Shown piece after piece: positions 41,170 to 51,689 of a DNA stretch of 64,000 nt (positions within the stretch are counted from its first letter, which is position 1; each line of letters begins with the position of its first letter). The stretch lies in the NCBI GenBank assembly GCA_009760885.1, contig CM019702.1:53915282-53979281 (forward strand), written 5' to 3'. The stretch comes from Achatina immaculata. Its lineage: Eukaryota; Mollusca; Gastropoda; Stylommatophora; Achatinidae. The translations under genes were made by a program, and so were the position numbers. The notes beneath the pieces were generated by a model. That model worked only from the letters and a program-made list of their open reading frames with translations, was not told the DNA's origin and did not search any database.

Positions 41170-42149
41170 TTTCACAACTGCTCATTTTGTCCATGTGTGC
41201 TTATGCGGCAGACATATATCCCATAATCTATGTCATCCGGCATATAATTGTTGCCCAGAGCCACAGCAGCGGTGATATGGTTCCTAAGATCCTGGAGATT
41301 AAGGGGGTGTGGTGGCACACAGACGGTGTCCTTCACAAACCCCCACAAGAAAAAGTCGCAAGGGGTTAAAACATGGGACCTGGCTGACCACCCCGTAGCG
41401 CGTCATCTGCACCTTATCCATCTTTGTGACAAATGTTGATTGAGATACCCTCACATTCTCTGTGGTAATGAGCCGGACGGCCGCCTTGTTGAAAGATGTA
41501 GCCATTATTTTCTTCATTCAAATGCAGTATCAACCAGTTTTCCAACATGTCCAAGTAAATCATCCCATTGATGATGGGCTCTTCAAAGAAAAATAACCCA
41601 TAGACATTCTCTTTCGAGATAACGTAGAAGACGTTTACCTTAGGTGAGTCTTGCATATGTTCTGTGTCCACGTAGGGATTTTAGATATCTCAGATGCGAA
41701 CGTTGTTTCGATTCACCTTTCCAGAGAGAAAGATGAGCGAGTCTGCGAAGCCGTCAGTATCAAAACTCTCTTTTATTTCAATGCAGAAATTCAGGTCCAC
41801 ATATTTGTCATTTTTTCTGAGGTACTGATGCAGGTGAATCCTGTAATGCGCCATACTGTTGATTGCGAGACTTTTAGCTGTAAACTTGCACGTGTAATGG
41901 ACTTTCGGGGACTTCGCTGGTAAGTTTCTCTAGGACGATTCATAGTTTCTTCGCTTGGTCCTGAACGACACAGACGAAAAGTTGCACACATCCTTCATCC
42001 TGGGATTTCGCATACCACTTCTTGATACTGCTGAAAAGAGGTTCTACTTACTGGAATTCCGCTCTAAATCGTCGCTGCACAGTCACAACAGACGAAGTTC
42101 TAGCGTATTCCAAAACATATAATGACTTATCGCGTTTACTGTAAGCCAT
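41170..42149 (-). pseudogene. Decayed Tc1/mariner-superfamily transposase (third family)
   Basis: From ATG 42149 the minus strand reads MAYSKRDKSLYVLEYARTSS, VVTVQRRFRAEFQ (helix-turn-helix), SPRKSITRASLQLKVSQSTV (41900), then KVNVFYVISKENVYGLFFFE, LDMLENWLILHLNEENNGY and IFQQGGRPAHYHRE (41500, the usual FQQDGAPPH with Asp replaced by Gly). Downstream pieces (VVSQVPCFNPLRLFLVGVCE) are in other frames. The loss of the catalytic Asp makes it dead. TIRs not identified. Confidence 0.75.
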
Positions 42150-42208
42150 ATGTGCTACTGCTGTTTCCTAGTAATAAAACCATTGGAGCTCTGTGCACGA
42201 GCGTTATT

Positions 42209-42229
42209 AAAGAAAGGAAACGTATATAG

Positions 42230-42272
<43 letters not shown>

Positions 42273-42331
42273 TGGCGTAGGAATAATCATGATATGTTAC
42301 GTAGTTTTTTTTGCTGATACGTTTTGAAATG

Positions 42332-42366
<35 letters not shown>
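42209..42366. repeat. (CT)n and (AT)n microsatellites
   Basis: CT tract 42229-42272 and AT tract 42333-42366, with unassigned DNA between. Confidence 0.9.
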
Positions 42367-42370
<4 letters not shown>

Positions 42371-42480
42371 TTCATTCCTTTCCATGTCCCTTGTGGAACT
42401 TTGCCTCCCAAACAGCACTCATGTAGGCCTCTCGGTTGTGAGCAAGATGGCCTGCTGCTGCTGCATCCATATATATAATC
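42367..42480 (-). mobile_element. 3' end of RTE-like element
   Basis: Minus strand reads MDAAAAGHLAHNREAYMSAV then WEAKFHKGHGKE, stop and (gaat)n. The same end (DASAAGHLAYNREAYMSAV) closes the element at 61157-62375. Confidence 0.75.
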
Positions 42481-42765
42481 AAAAACATATCTTCATCCCT
42501 GTTTAGGTATGTGCAGTTGTTTTCTTTTCTGTACATACTACAACAAGGGCTTTCTAAAACTTCCAAGTAATAACAGAAGCTCTCTTTACATGTTTACTTT
42601 CGTTCTCCAAGAGCGATATATTAAATGTAATGTAGTGCAGGTTTAAAACAGCGTTTTGTGGTGGAGGTACTTTCAATATCACGTGTTACCAGGGGCAACA
42701 ACAAGCATGTCTCAGCTCAAGAACTCAGCTAGGAAGGGATACTCATTGCTATGGCGTCAGAGTAG

Positions 42766-42800
<35 letters not shown>

Positions 42801-43864
42801 ATGACGGCCTGTACAAGTGGGTGTCATTTGTACAGGTTGTTGATAGTTGTGATATGGCTTAAAATATCATAGGCTTTCCTCATATACTCGGACATTAATA
42901 AAGTGACAGCTTTAGCAAGTGCTGGGGTGTTCGGTAACTAGGGAGAATAAATTGATCTGACATTGATATGTGGAATATACTTTGGTTTTGTTGTTGTTGT
43001 TGTTGTTGTTGCTTCCTTTCTGCTTGTATGTTGTCGTTCAAGAACTGGTGTAACTGTGCTTGGATTGTTGCATTGCAGACGTAGACGTTTACCAGTAGAA
43101 GTGGGTGGGTGCCTTGAAAACTAATTGCAGTTCCAAATACTCGTAACTACCTCCTCAGTGTTGTTGTCGCTAATAAGAACTGCTTACCCCAGGTCTCACC
43201 AGTTGTAGAAAGCTTTGACAAAAAAGAAATGACAACTGTGGTCAAAGTGCTTATAGTAAAGAATAAAGATGGATGTGTGGTTCAGTTTTACACAAAGACA
43301 GAAAGAGTGAAGACAATGGGCAGGAACAAGAATAACAGAAAGCAAGATGAGTACATATAACTGAAGGACACATAAGAATCCAATATTTCGGCAAAAATCT
43401 TTTATTCAAGGATTACATAGAAAACAACACAACAAAGTTTTGAAGCTTGTCATTGTAAACGTACAGAAACCCAGATGTATCCACTGAAGAGAAACAACAC
43501 TGGCCTGGTGGTTTTGTCTTTTCAGGATATGATGTTTGTTTTATTCGGACACAATTTCAGTATGAGATACTCAAGTTGTTGAACAACTATACGGCTGGCT
43601 TTTTTTAAATACTCAAAATAAGAACAACCAATATGTGTAAGAAAAAAACAATGTACACAAATATACATCAATAGCCGACATATGGAACAAAAAAATGAAG
43701 GAAATATACTTTTTAAAATATTAACATCATGCGGACTTATAAACGTTAATACTATTAATATGTCATTTTCTAATATTCTGAAGAACCTTATATGCATTTG
43801 AATTAAAAGTAATCTTAGCACAAAGTGTTTTAAACTATGCAATTTCTGTAGAGATAACATTCAG
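42481..43864. other. Unassigned region downstream of receptor C
   Basis: Contains an AG tract (42768-42796) and a (TTG)n tract (42984-43010). Part of 43380-43864 is probably receptor C's 3' UTR, but no poly(A) site can be fixed. Confidence 0.4.
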
Positions 43865-44467
43865 TTAGCGGTCTGTAGCTTTGCTCCTGCAGAGCATAAG
43901 TCGCAGCGTGATTCTGTATTTTGAGCTCAAATGGTAGTATATAAAAATGTTGGAGGATGAATTTATACCTTCTAGTACAAGCGCCACGCCACCTGCTATT
44001 ATAGAAATATTTAGGTATTTGCCACCAACATTAAGTTCAGGTTCAAAAACAAAAGCGAAGAAAACTATGGCCATTGGAATAAAACTAGTAATAAATAGAG
44101 CAGAAATCATAACAACCATCTTGGCCACTTTCTGACTACGATTAGAAACTGCAGAACATGAATCAGATACCACTGACTGCAGCCATTTTCGTCTCTTTCC
44201 CAAAGAGATTGTCAACAGTATCGTACAGATCACTATAACGGTGAAAGCTGCAAAAGGCAGGGAAAAGTTGTTGATTGCGTAAGAAACTCTCTCAACCTTC
44301 TCCCGATCTTCAGTAAAGACAAGGCCTAGAATAGTCTTATTTCTAGCAGGAGAGAATTTCCACTCCAACCTGTTCACAACATACACAGGGGCGGAAGATG
44401 AGATTAGTACGATCAAAAGACACATGATAATGAACGACGCCCGTTTTGGTGTGAAGATTCTTTCAAT
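43865..44467 (-). CDS. Receptor C: last exon of a chemosensory-type GPCR (TM4-TM7)
   Basis: Acceptor tttataaacag, then IERIFTPKRASFII in phase 0 exactly as in receptor B. 200 codons and TAG/TAA-type stop at 43867-43865. TM4 IIMCLLIVLISSSAPVYVV, TM5 PFAAFTVIVICTILLTI, TM6 MVVMISALFITSFIPMA, TM7 LEGINSSSNIFIYYHLS, tail LRLMLCRSKATDR. It is more diverged from B than A is. Exons 1 and 2 are not in the sequence I can read: upstream are an intron piece, a 100-N gap and an RTE insertion. The gene could be intact across the gap or truncated. Confidence 0.85.
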   Translation of the reverse strand: MERIFTPKRASFIIMCLLIVLISSSAPVYVVNRLEWKFSPARNKTILGLVFTEDREKVERVSYAINNFSLPFAAFTVIVICTILLTISLGKRRKWLQSVVSDSCSAVSNRSQKVAKMVVMISALFITSFIPMAIVFFAFVFEPELNVGGKYLNISIIAGGVALVLEGINSSSNIFIYYHLSSKYRITLRLMLCRSKATDR

Positions 44468-44645
44468 CTGTTTATAAAAAAAGGAAAACATTTCTCCATC
44501 AAAATTTTGAAAACATGTTGAATACACATGGACTGATATATAACAGTTTTTTGTATTTAAGACTATCATGTTAAAAAATACATACAAAAGTATGTCTATA
44601 ATATGCACGTTAGTGTACTGCATCGGAGTAAGAAATTGTTTTCTA

Positions 44646-44745
44646 NNNNNNNNNNNNNNNNNNNNNNNNNNNNNNNNNNNNNNNNNNNNNNNNNNNNNNN
44701 NNNNNNNNNNNNNNNNNNNNNNNNNNNNNNNNNNNNNNNNNNNNN
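44646..44745. other. Assembly gap (100 N)
   Basis: Exactly 100 N, a conventional unknown-length gap. It separates receptor C's intron from the RT of the RTE element, so the order and distance across it are not certain. Confidence 0.99.
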
Positions 44746-45789
44746 GACTTTATTCAAGAGATTTTGCAGGTCTTGTTGGTTCTCAGCTATCAGTACTGTG
44801 TCGTCAGCATACCGAAGGTTGTTAATATTGTATCCTCCAATTTTTATGCCTGGTTCTGTGATGATTGTTCTTAGAATATTCTCGCTATACAGAGAAAAAA
44901 GGTCTGGAGATAGTACACATCCTTGTCGCACCCCTTGTTTTATAGGTTGATATTTTCCAATTCTATTTTCAACTCGAACTGCTGCTTCTTGCTGCCAGTA
45001 TAGATGTTTTACAATCCTAAGGTCTTTGCCGTCTATATTGATGTCTTCAAGCATTTTAATAATTTCATTATGTTTCACCTTGTCAAATGCCTTGGTGTAA
45101 TCAATGAAGCATAAGTAGAGATCTTTCTGTACTTCTAAAGCTCTTTCTGTTAGTGTTCGTAAAGCATAAATGGCATTGTGTGTTCCCTTTCCTTCAACAA
45201 ATCCAAACTGTTCATCTGCTATTTCCATTTTTATCTTTTTCCTAGTTCTTCTCATAATTATTCTCAGAAGTAGCTTCGTTATGTGACACGAGAGGCTGAT
45301 AGTCCGGTGGTCGTCACATTCCTTTGCACCTGGTTTCTTTGGTAGTGCTATAAACGTGGATTTAATCAGGTCACTGGGAATATAACCACTGTTGTAAATG
45401 TCATTCAGTAACTTAGTTATTATTTTTATTCCTGTCTCCTCTAGTGCCTCTATTTCTTCTATTGTTATATTATCAGGCCCAGTAGCTTTTCCTTTCTTCA
45501 TGTGTTTGATGGCATCTATGATTTCATCTTCAAGTATTGGTGGTCCCTCACAGTTTTCAGTATCTGGTGTTAATTCTGGTCTTTCTCCTCCATATAGCTC
45601 ACCGATATACTCTGTCCACCTGTCCACAATGTCTTCTTTTCCCATTAACATTTTACCTTCTTTCGATTTCAGGCAACCTGTGGTATATTTTGTTTTCCTG
45701 CCTGTGAGTTCATTAATTCGTTTGTGCATGTTTTTGCTGTCTTTAATATGAGAGTCCTCTATCTGTCTGCACTGCTCATTTAACCACAC
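44746..45789 (-). CDS. Reverse transcriptase of RTE-like element (partial)
   Basis: Residues 90-110: [34 protein letters not shown] with the first catalytic Asp at 230. [16 protein letters not shown] at 286-301. [13 protein letters not shown] with YADD at 327-330. All core motifs are present. The upstream linker (DEQWEMLRDSIHQTV, KNKWMTDDILGLMDKRR) is joined by a frameshift. The C-terminus is cut by the gap. Confidence 0.85.
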
Positions 45790-46023
45790 TTCTTTTGCTT
45801 CTCTGCATTTGCGTCTTATTTCTTTATTTATCTTGTTATATTTTTCTCGTTATTTTTACTCCTCCTCCTCTTGTCCATCAGTCCTAAGATGTCGTCTGTC
45901 ATCCATTTATTTTTAGGGGCTTCTTTTTTTGGTGGTATTATCTCCTTAACAGTTTGGTGGATAGAATCTCTTAACATTTCCCATTGTTCATCTATACTAT
46001 TTATCTTTGCTATTGCATTGTAT

Positions 46024-46995
46024 CTATTTGTTATAATAACTTTGTATTGTTCTTAGTTCTTGGTCATTTTTAAGAAGTTCTGTATTCAGTTTGATGTTTC
46101 TCACTTTTCTGCCTGCTTTCTTTAGTTTTATTCTAACTTTTCCACAGAGTGGATCATGGTCACTATTGCAGTCAGCTCCTGGCATGGTTTTTGTTGTCAG
46201 TAATGCATTGCGGAATCGTTTGTTGATTAATATGTAGTCTATCTGGTTAAAAGTCTTTTTGTCTGGACTGCACCACGTTGCCAGTCTTCGAGGATGTTGT
46301 TTAAACCAGGTGTTTCCTACAACCATGCTGTGTATTCTTGCCCATTCAATTAATTTATAACCTCTGTCATTCCTCTCCCCCAGTCCATAGTCACCAACGA
46401 TGTCTGAAGTTCTTCCTTTACCAACTTTGGCATTAAAATCTCCCATGACTATGGTAACTTCATGTGACTTTGTGTGTTTTAGTGCTGTCTCTATGTCATT
46501 ATAAAATAGCTGTAAATCTTCTTCAGAGCTTTCAGATGTTGGAGCATACACTTGTATAATATTTATGTTTATTGGTTGTCCTTTCAGTTGGGCTAGCAGG
46601 ACTCGGTCCGAGATGTTCAAATATCCTACAATTGTCCTTGCCGTTTGTTCATCAAATATAATTCCTACTCCTCGTTCGTGTTTCTCACTTCCTGAATATA
46701 TTATTGTATATTTATCTGAGTTTATCTTCCCTGCACCTGTCCATCTAACTTCACTCATTCCTAATATGTTGATCTTCATCCTTTCCATTTCCATCTTTAC
46801 ATTTTCTAATTTTCCAGCCTGGAATAAAGTTCTAACATTCCATGTTGCTATTTTGAACTTGCTATTTTTGCCACCAGTAGCTTGATGACGATCTGGCCTC
46901 ACCTGTGGCTCGTGAGCTGCCCTACCGGACGAGGCTGTTCCAGAGGAACATCCATTAACGTCGTTCATGATGAATCGATTAATCTGTTTAAGCAT
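46024..46995 (-). CDS. APE-type endonuclease domain of RTE-like element
   Basis: 323 residues. ATWNVRTL 50-57, GMSEVRW 79-85 (catalytic Glu), IQVYAPTSE 147-155, VMGDFNAKVG 183-192, FNQIDYIL 249-256 and NSDHDPL 277-283 (catalytic Asp-His). This is a complete exonuclease-endonuclease-phosphatase fold, of the sort often annotated as craniofacial development protein 2-like in invertebrates. Ends by a frameshift at YYNK. Confidence 0.9.
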   Translation of the reverse strand: MLKQINRFIMNDVNGCSSGTASSGRAAHEPQVRPDRHQATGGKNSKFKIATWNVRTLFQAGKLENVKMEMERMKINILGMSEVRWTGAGKINSDKYTIIYSGSEKHERGVGIIFDEQTARTIVGYLNISDRVLLAQLKGQPININIIQVYAPTSESSEEDLQLFYNDIETALKHTKSHEVTIVMGDFNAKVGKGRTSDIVGDYGLGERNDRGYKLIEWARIHSMVVGNTWFKQHPRRLATWCSPDKKTFNQIDYILINKRFRNALLTTKTMPGADCNSDHDPLCGKVRIKLKKAGRKVRNIKLNTELLKNDQELRTIQSYYNK

Positions 46996-47400
46996 AATTA
47001 TTCTTGGGAATTACGGTTTGTGTACGGACTCTCCGCTAGCCTTTGGACTCCCTGTCCTACCCGCAAGGCAGCGGGAGCGAGAGGTTTTAAGGCGCCTCTG
47101 ACCCGCCTGGTATTCCCTTCACTGAGCACCTGAGGCACTTTATAGGAGTAGTAGAGCCACCTACTACCCCACCTCGCTCTCTGAGTCTACCGCCAGTTGG
47201 TCCGCGCCTGCTTATTTGGATAACTCCTTATTCACAGGGATCCTCCATATCTGGAGGACTTTCACCATCCGCCACCTGTGACGCGCTGGGTTGGGGATGG
47301 TCGCCCCAGCTTTACCCAGCGAATTACTGCTCGACGGGAAATTGCATCGATTTTCTCAGTGTCTGCCAACCATACCACTTCAGTGGCCTGTAAAAAATAT
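46996..47400 (-). other. 5' UTR of the RTE-like element
   Basis: Markedly GC-richer than its surroundings. In minus sense it starts around gccactgaagtggtatggtt and includes a small hairpin (tcctcc / ggagga near 47241-47258). An internal promoter or structured RNA would be expected here by analogy with other RTE elements, but no specific motif can be defended. Confidence 0.5.
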
Positions 47401-47565
47401 TGGTTGTGGTTAATTTCTTGAAAGTTGGTGTTTAATCTTACATTAACCTGATCTACAAATGCACTTAATATCAACTGTGTGTTTCAAGTATTTGTACCTG
47501 ATGCCGAGAATCTATCACTCAACCCGCGTATATATACATACGTACAAATATATATATATATATAT

Positions 47566-47599
<34 letters not shown>

Positions 47600-48339
47600 A
47601 TATATTGAATGAATGAATATATATATCCTAGAAAGACAACCTGAAACTATCTTTAAACTACCTCTTTTCCTCTGTACTTCATGATAATGTAATTCCTTAT
47701 TACTATAACAAAATGAATACTGAGAATAGCGTAAATTATCACATAGATTAAGCTGATATACAACTGGTACAAAGTAAAATATCTTTTACTTAATTGTAAT
47801 ATATTTTACATAATTGTTAATCTGAACTTATGTCGCAAGATCTTGCCTGCATTTTTAAATACTAAAATTTAATAAATGATGATAGTGGGACATCAAAATC
47901 TGTCTTACAAATTTGTTATTGATCATTGCTTAAATGGTACGAAAACTAATGAAACATTAACATCTATCATCAGTACTGCATGTGTAGTGACACTGACATA
48001 ATATTACATTAGCTATTTGCCAATATTACAAAGAAAATTCGAAGTAAAGTTGTATTAAAAAGACATCTATCTAAATCGATTATTATGTCACATAACTCTC
48101 AATCTATAACAGCAAATTTAGATTTAGCCATTATGAAATCTCACAATTGTGATTTCTGTTTATTTCTCTCTCTAGCAAAAGGTATATTCCTTTTAGTGAT
48201 ACAAATTATGTAAGATTGTTGGTCCAGTTGTTGTACTGATAGACGTCGGTTTTTCGAGAAACTTGCTATAGCATACACATAACCATTCACCAGCTGAATT
48301 GTTAGTGATTTTCAAATAATCTCTTCTTAAGGTTACTAA
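47401..48339. other. Unassigned AT-rich stretch with AT microsatellite
   Basis: AT array at about 47546-47605. No receptor exon was found here although receptor C's exons 1-2 would lie upstream. Confidence 0.45.
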
Positions 48340-48594
48340 GTAGATCAATATACATTTCTAATAATAATTTACAGCCACTTTTGTTATCAAAGCTGTGGAA
48401 TAACGTGTTAGTATCATATTTGTTTTTTTTATAAATAGGAAATAACGAGCCTTTCGTACGGTAAAGTAAGAGAACACAATTTTGTAGGATTAGACCTCGA
48501 ATAAATCGTAGACAAAGAGCTTTAGTGAGACGTGAGAGAAAGAAAAATCACAAGAGAATTACCTGAGATTCGAACATGGACTCCGGTAGGACGA
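48340..48594 (-). mobile_element. tRNA-derived SINE, head missing
   Basis: Body and B-box region (gagattcgaacatggactcc in plus sense) of the same SINE as 40025-40263. It is cut after cggtaggacg at 48594, where LINE coding sequence starts directly. Confidence 0.75.
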
Positions 48595-50795
48595 CTTGGA
48601 TAACACCTGAAATATTACATGCCATGAGAGAACGTGACCGGGAACACAAAATCAAGGACTTTAGGACTTACCGTTCACTCAGAAACAAAGTTCAATACGT
48701 AATAAGAAAAGAGAAAAAAAATTACGTTATGTATAGAATACAGAATAAATCAGGCAGTAAATCAATTTGGAAAGCCGTAAGTAGTACCATATCAAATGAA
48801 AGAACATAATTTGGTTTTAAAGCCATCAACCATGCATACACTAGTTCACATATCAGTACACATTTCAGAGAAGAAATCAGTGTTCTTAAAGCATCAATAT
48901 CAGCTCCTGTATGCGACTTACATGAACTACAAACATTGCTGGATAGCAGATGTACTGATTTTAAACAGTTATACAGTCCCTTCTGAACAGTCGCTGAAGT
49001 TTACAGTTATCGTTCAGCCTTAAAAACAACATTACAGCTGGGCTTGACGATATTTGCAATATCTTACGTTATGCTGCACCTGTCATTTCACATACACTAG
49101 CATACATTTACAATCAGTGCAGTGTTATTTCCCCGAGGTTTTAAAAACTGCTAAGGTGTATCCTCATTCTAAATCTGGCTCATCCAACAATCTTACTATC
49201 TATAGACCAATATCCATATTATCTTCCTTATCAAAACCACTCGAAAAGCACATACACAAAATAACTCTACGACACATACAAGAGAACAATTTACTCATAG
49301 ACAGTCAGTCAGGCTTTAGACCCAATCATTCTTGCCACACAGCTATCACCAAAATGACAGAACAATGATTAGTAAACATAAATGACGACATACTATGTGG
49401 TGCGATCTTCTGGACTTTAAAAGGGCATTTGACATGATCGAACAATTGTAAGAAAAATAAAGACTTATAAATTGAACCCTGACCTAATAAATTTAAGTGC
49501 ATCATTTCTTTCAGACAGACAACAAGTAGTATTCTTCAATAATTTTCTATTAAATTCTGCTATAGTTGAGACTGTTGTTCCGCAAGGTTCTATTCTAGGC
49601 CCGTTATCTTTGCTCTCTGTATCAATGATCTTCCACTTCATCTTAAACACTCTTCTTGTGACCTTTTTGCCGATGATTGCATAGTCTACACCAGTGACTA
49701 CCATTGTATTAATCTAGAATCAACTCTTCAGATCGAGTTATACAATTTAATTAGATGGCGCAAAAACAATGACATGCTTATAAATACTGATAAAACAAAA
49801 TCAATGCTCATAAGAGCAAAGCAGAAACTACAAAACATAACAAAAACAACACTTCGGTACTGCACGGAAACATCACAAATAGAAAACATTAGCGAGCACA
49901 AAACACTAGGTCTTATTATTGACCAACGTCTGTTCTGGAACTCTCATGTGCAAGGTCTAGCAAAACTCATGGCGCAAAAATTATACCAGTTAGCCACAAT
50001 TAAGCACCTCATCGATCAAGACACAAGGAAGACATACTACATATACAAAAACATTTAGACTATTGTTCAATAATTTGAGATAGTTGCTCAGTGTCAAATA
50101 CAAACAGGCTTTGCTCACTCCAAAAGCGAGAATTAAAGCTTATTAGTGACACAGATCTAGCACAAACAATTAACTAGTACAAACGTATCAAAATACTGCC
50201 TCTTAAGAACAGGTTCTTCTTCGACAAAGCCAAGTTAGTACATCAAATTCTTTCACAGCATGCGCCGCCTTATCTATGGAACCTGTTATAATTTAGCCCA
50301 AAGTCCAGCCAACGCCTGAACAACATAATTCTTCCAAAACCTAGACTTGATCTTTACAAGAAAGCTTTAGTTATTCTGCTGTTGATCTTTGGAATACCCT
50401 CCAAAACTGTATTAATATATAAAGTATACTCCTTCCTACAACTACAAACTTTCCCAATATCTATCTGATGTCCACTACATTGCTCCTTGAATCATAAAAA
50501 TTAAAAGTTATTTTAGACTGCTATTACAGACACTGAATACATTTAATTGTTTATTTTGAATAGTCCTGGAATTTGTGTTTAGTAGATATCCATTTATAGA
50601 TGTATTTAGTTACTTCTGTACTGAGTGAATGGATAGGAACAAAACTTGTTATGTCAGTTATGTTTGTTACATGAAAAGCATATTTGTAAAATGTATGTAA
50701 TAGAGTGAAAGATGGATGATAAAGGGCAGAATGTCAGACAGGCATGCGTGCTCAGTTCTTAACCCTTTTGAAATAAAGATCAATCAATCAATCAG
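48595..50795 (+). pseudogene. CR1/L2-like LINE, 5'-truncated, with complete 3' end
   Basis: Starts in the linker (WITPEILHAMRERDREHKIK) and continues through RT blocks in several frames: TIYRPISILSSLSKPLEKHI and DSQSGFRPNHSCHTAITKM (49054-49368), then FLSDRQQVVFFNN and VVPQGSILGP (49472-49684). The catalytic FADDC is readable only in a shifted frame (about 49667). MLINTDKTKSMLIR to KTYYIYK follow (49774-50058), then decayed C-terminal pieces. The 3' UTR ends aataaagatcaatcaatcaa at 50770-50793. Same family as 37051 and 57592. Confidence 0.85.
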
Positions 50796-51028
50796 TCTCT
50801 AAATACCTGAACTATCTCAGTCTCTGGTTTCTCATAATTGCTGTTATAGACGGAGAGTTAAATAATATGTAGAGTTCATGAAAAACTGGATACTCGTTAT
50901 TAGTATCAAAGCTACAAGCAGAATATGGAAAATACTGAACAGGAGAGAACATAGTCTCCACACATATAAATGAAAGAAAATTAGAAGTGTGAACACATGT
51001 CGAATGGCATTTAATGAGAACGTATGTT

Positions 51029-51273
51029 CATCATCATCATCATGTGCCGTGCCGACTGGCGTTGGCTATTATGCTTCTCCAGAGTACCCGATCCTTCATT
51101 CAGGCCATCAGCTCAGTTGGTGATCTCTTCTCACACCATCCCGTCAGACTGTCCAGTATCATTTCTCTTGGTCTTCCTCTTGATCTTCTTCCTTCTATTT
51201 TTCCTGTTGTTATAATATTTTCAATGCCCCCTCTTCTCATTGCATGTCCTATGAAAGTACATTGTCTCTTTCT
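51029..51273 (-). mobile_element. RTE-like 3' copy with 12-bp target duplication
   Basis: Minus strand reads GGIENIITTGKIEGRRSRGR, PREMILDSLTGW, RSPTELMA, VLWRSIIANASRHGT and ends (gat)n. It is bracketed by agaacgtatgtt at 51017-51028 and 51274-51285. The paralog near 32140-32150 has the unfilled site. Confidence 0.9.
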
Positions 51274-51291
51274 AGAACGTATGTTAGGTTG

Positions 51292-51305
51292 TTAAAAAAA
51301 GCTGT

Positions 51306-51345
<40 letters not shown>

Positions 51346-51350
51346 CACGA
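51292..51350. repeat. AT/TATG microsatellite
   Basis: Imperfect tatatg and AT units (51305-51344). Confidence 0.85.
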
Positions 51351-51689
51351 ATAAATGATAACAATAGCCAGACGATTAAGTTCGTTCTTGAACGGTTTTC
51401 TTTTCATAAAAAGAAGCATAGAAGAACTGAATTTATCGAGAACATTTTTATACTAAAACACGGTTGGTATAACCATATGAAATGTGCATCAACATGGCCC
51501 TATAAGTGTGTCAATTTCCATCTCATTTTATACAAATAGAAATAATTACCACACACAGTGACTAATAAGATGAAGAATTTAAGTCTTTAAGAAGGAATGT
51601 TTGCTTCTGTTTCATTTGCAATCTGCACTCAAATATTGTAGCAGCGGATGGTTAAGGGCAACATTTTTCTGTCATATTCATTATAGATA

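Larger units (their letters stand above)
44746..47400 (-). mobile_element. RTE-like non-LTR retrotransposon, nearly complete 5' end, 3' end in the gap
   Basis: Best-preserved retrotransposon here. 5' UTR about 47400-46996 (GC-rich), endonuclease frame 46995-46024, linker 46023-45790, RT frame 45789 to the gap. The RT stops at LLNKV, so thumb and 3' tail lie in or beyond the gap. Only two frameshifts (near 46040 and 45850) interrupt it, so it is recent. It could supply activity to truncated RTE copies only if other copies are intact. Confidence 0.85.
50640..51640 (-). repeat. Partner of an inverted duplication (other copy 31690-32600)
   Basis: Includes the LINE 3' end, agactgagatagtt word, the 51350-51620 block and an AT microsatellite. 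It contains a 245-bp retroposon (51029-51273) that is absent from the other copy. Confidence 0.8.

Noticed and set aside
44568..44950. Open frames crossing the N gap
   Set aside because: They are translations through unknown bases; the plus-strand ones are also shadows of the minus-strand RT.
47262..47474. 70-residue minus frame near the RTE 5' end as a receptor C exon
   Set aside because: It lacks LAISD or ERC motifs and lies in the GC-rich 5' UTR of the RTE element, with part in the flank.
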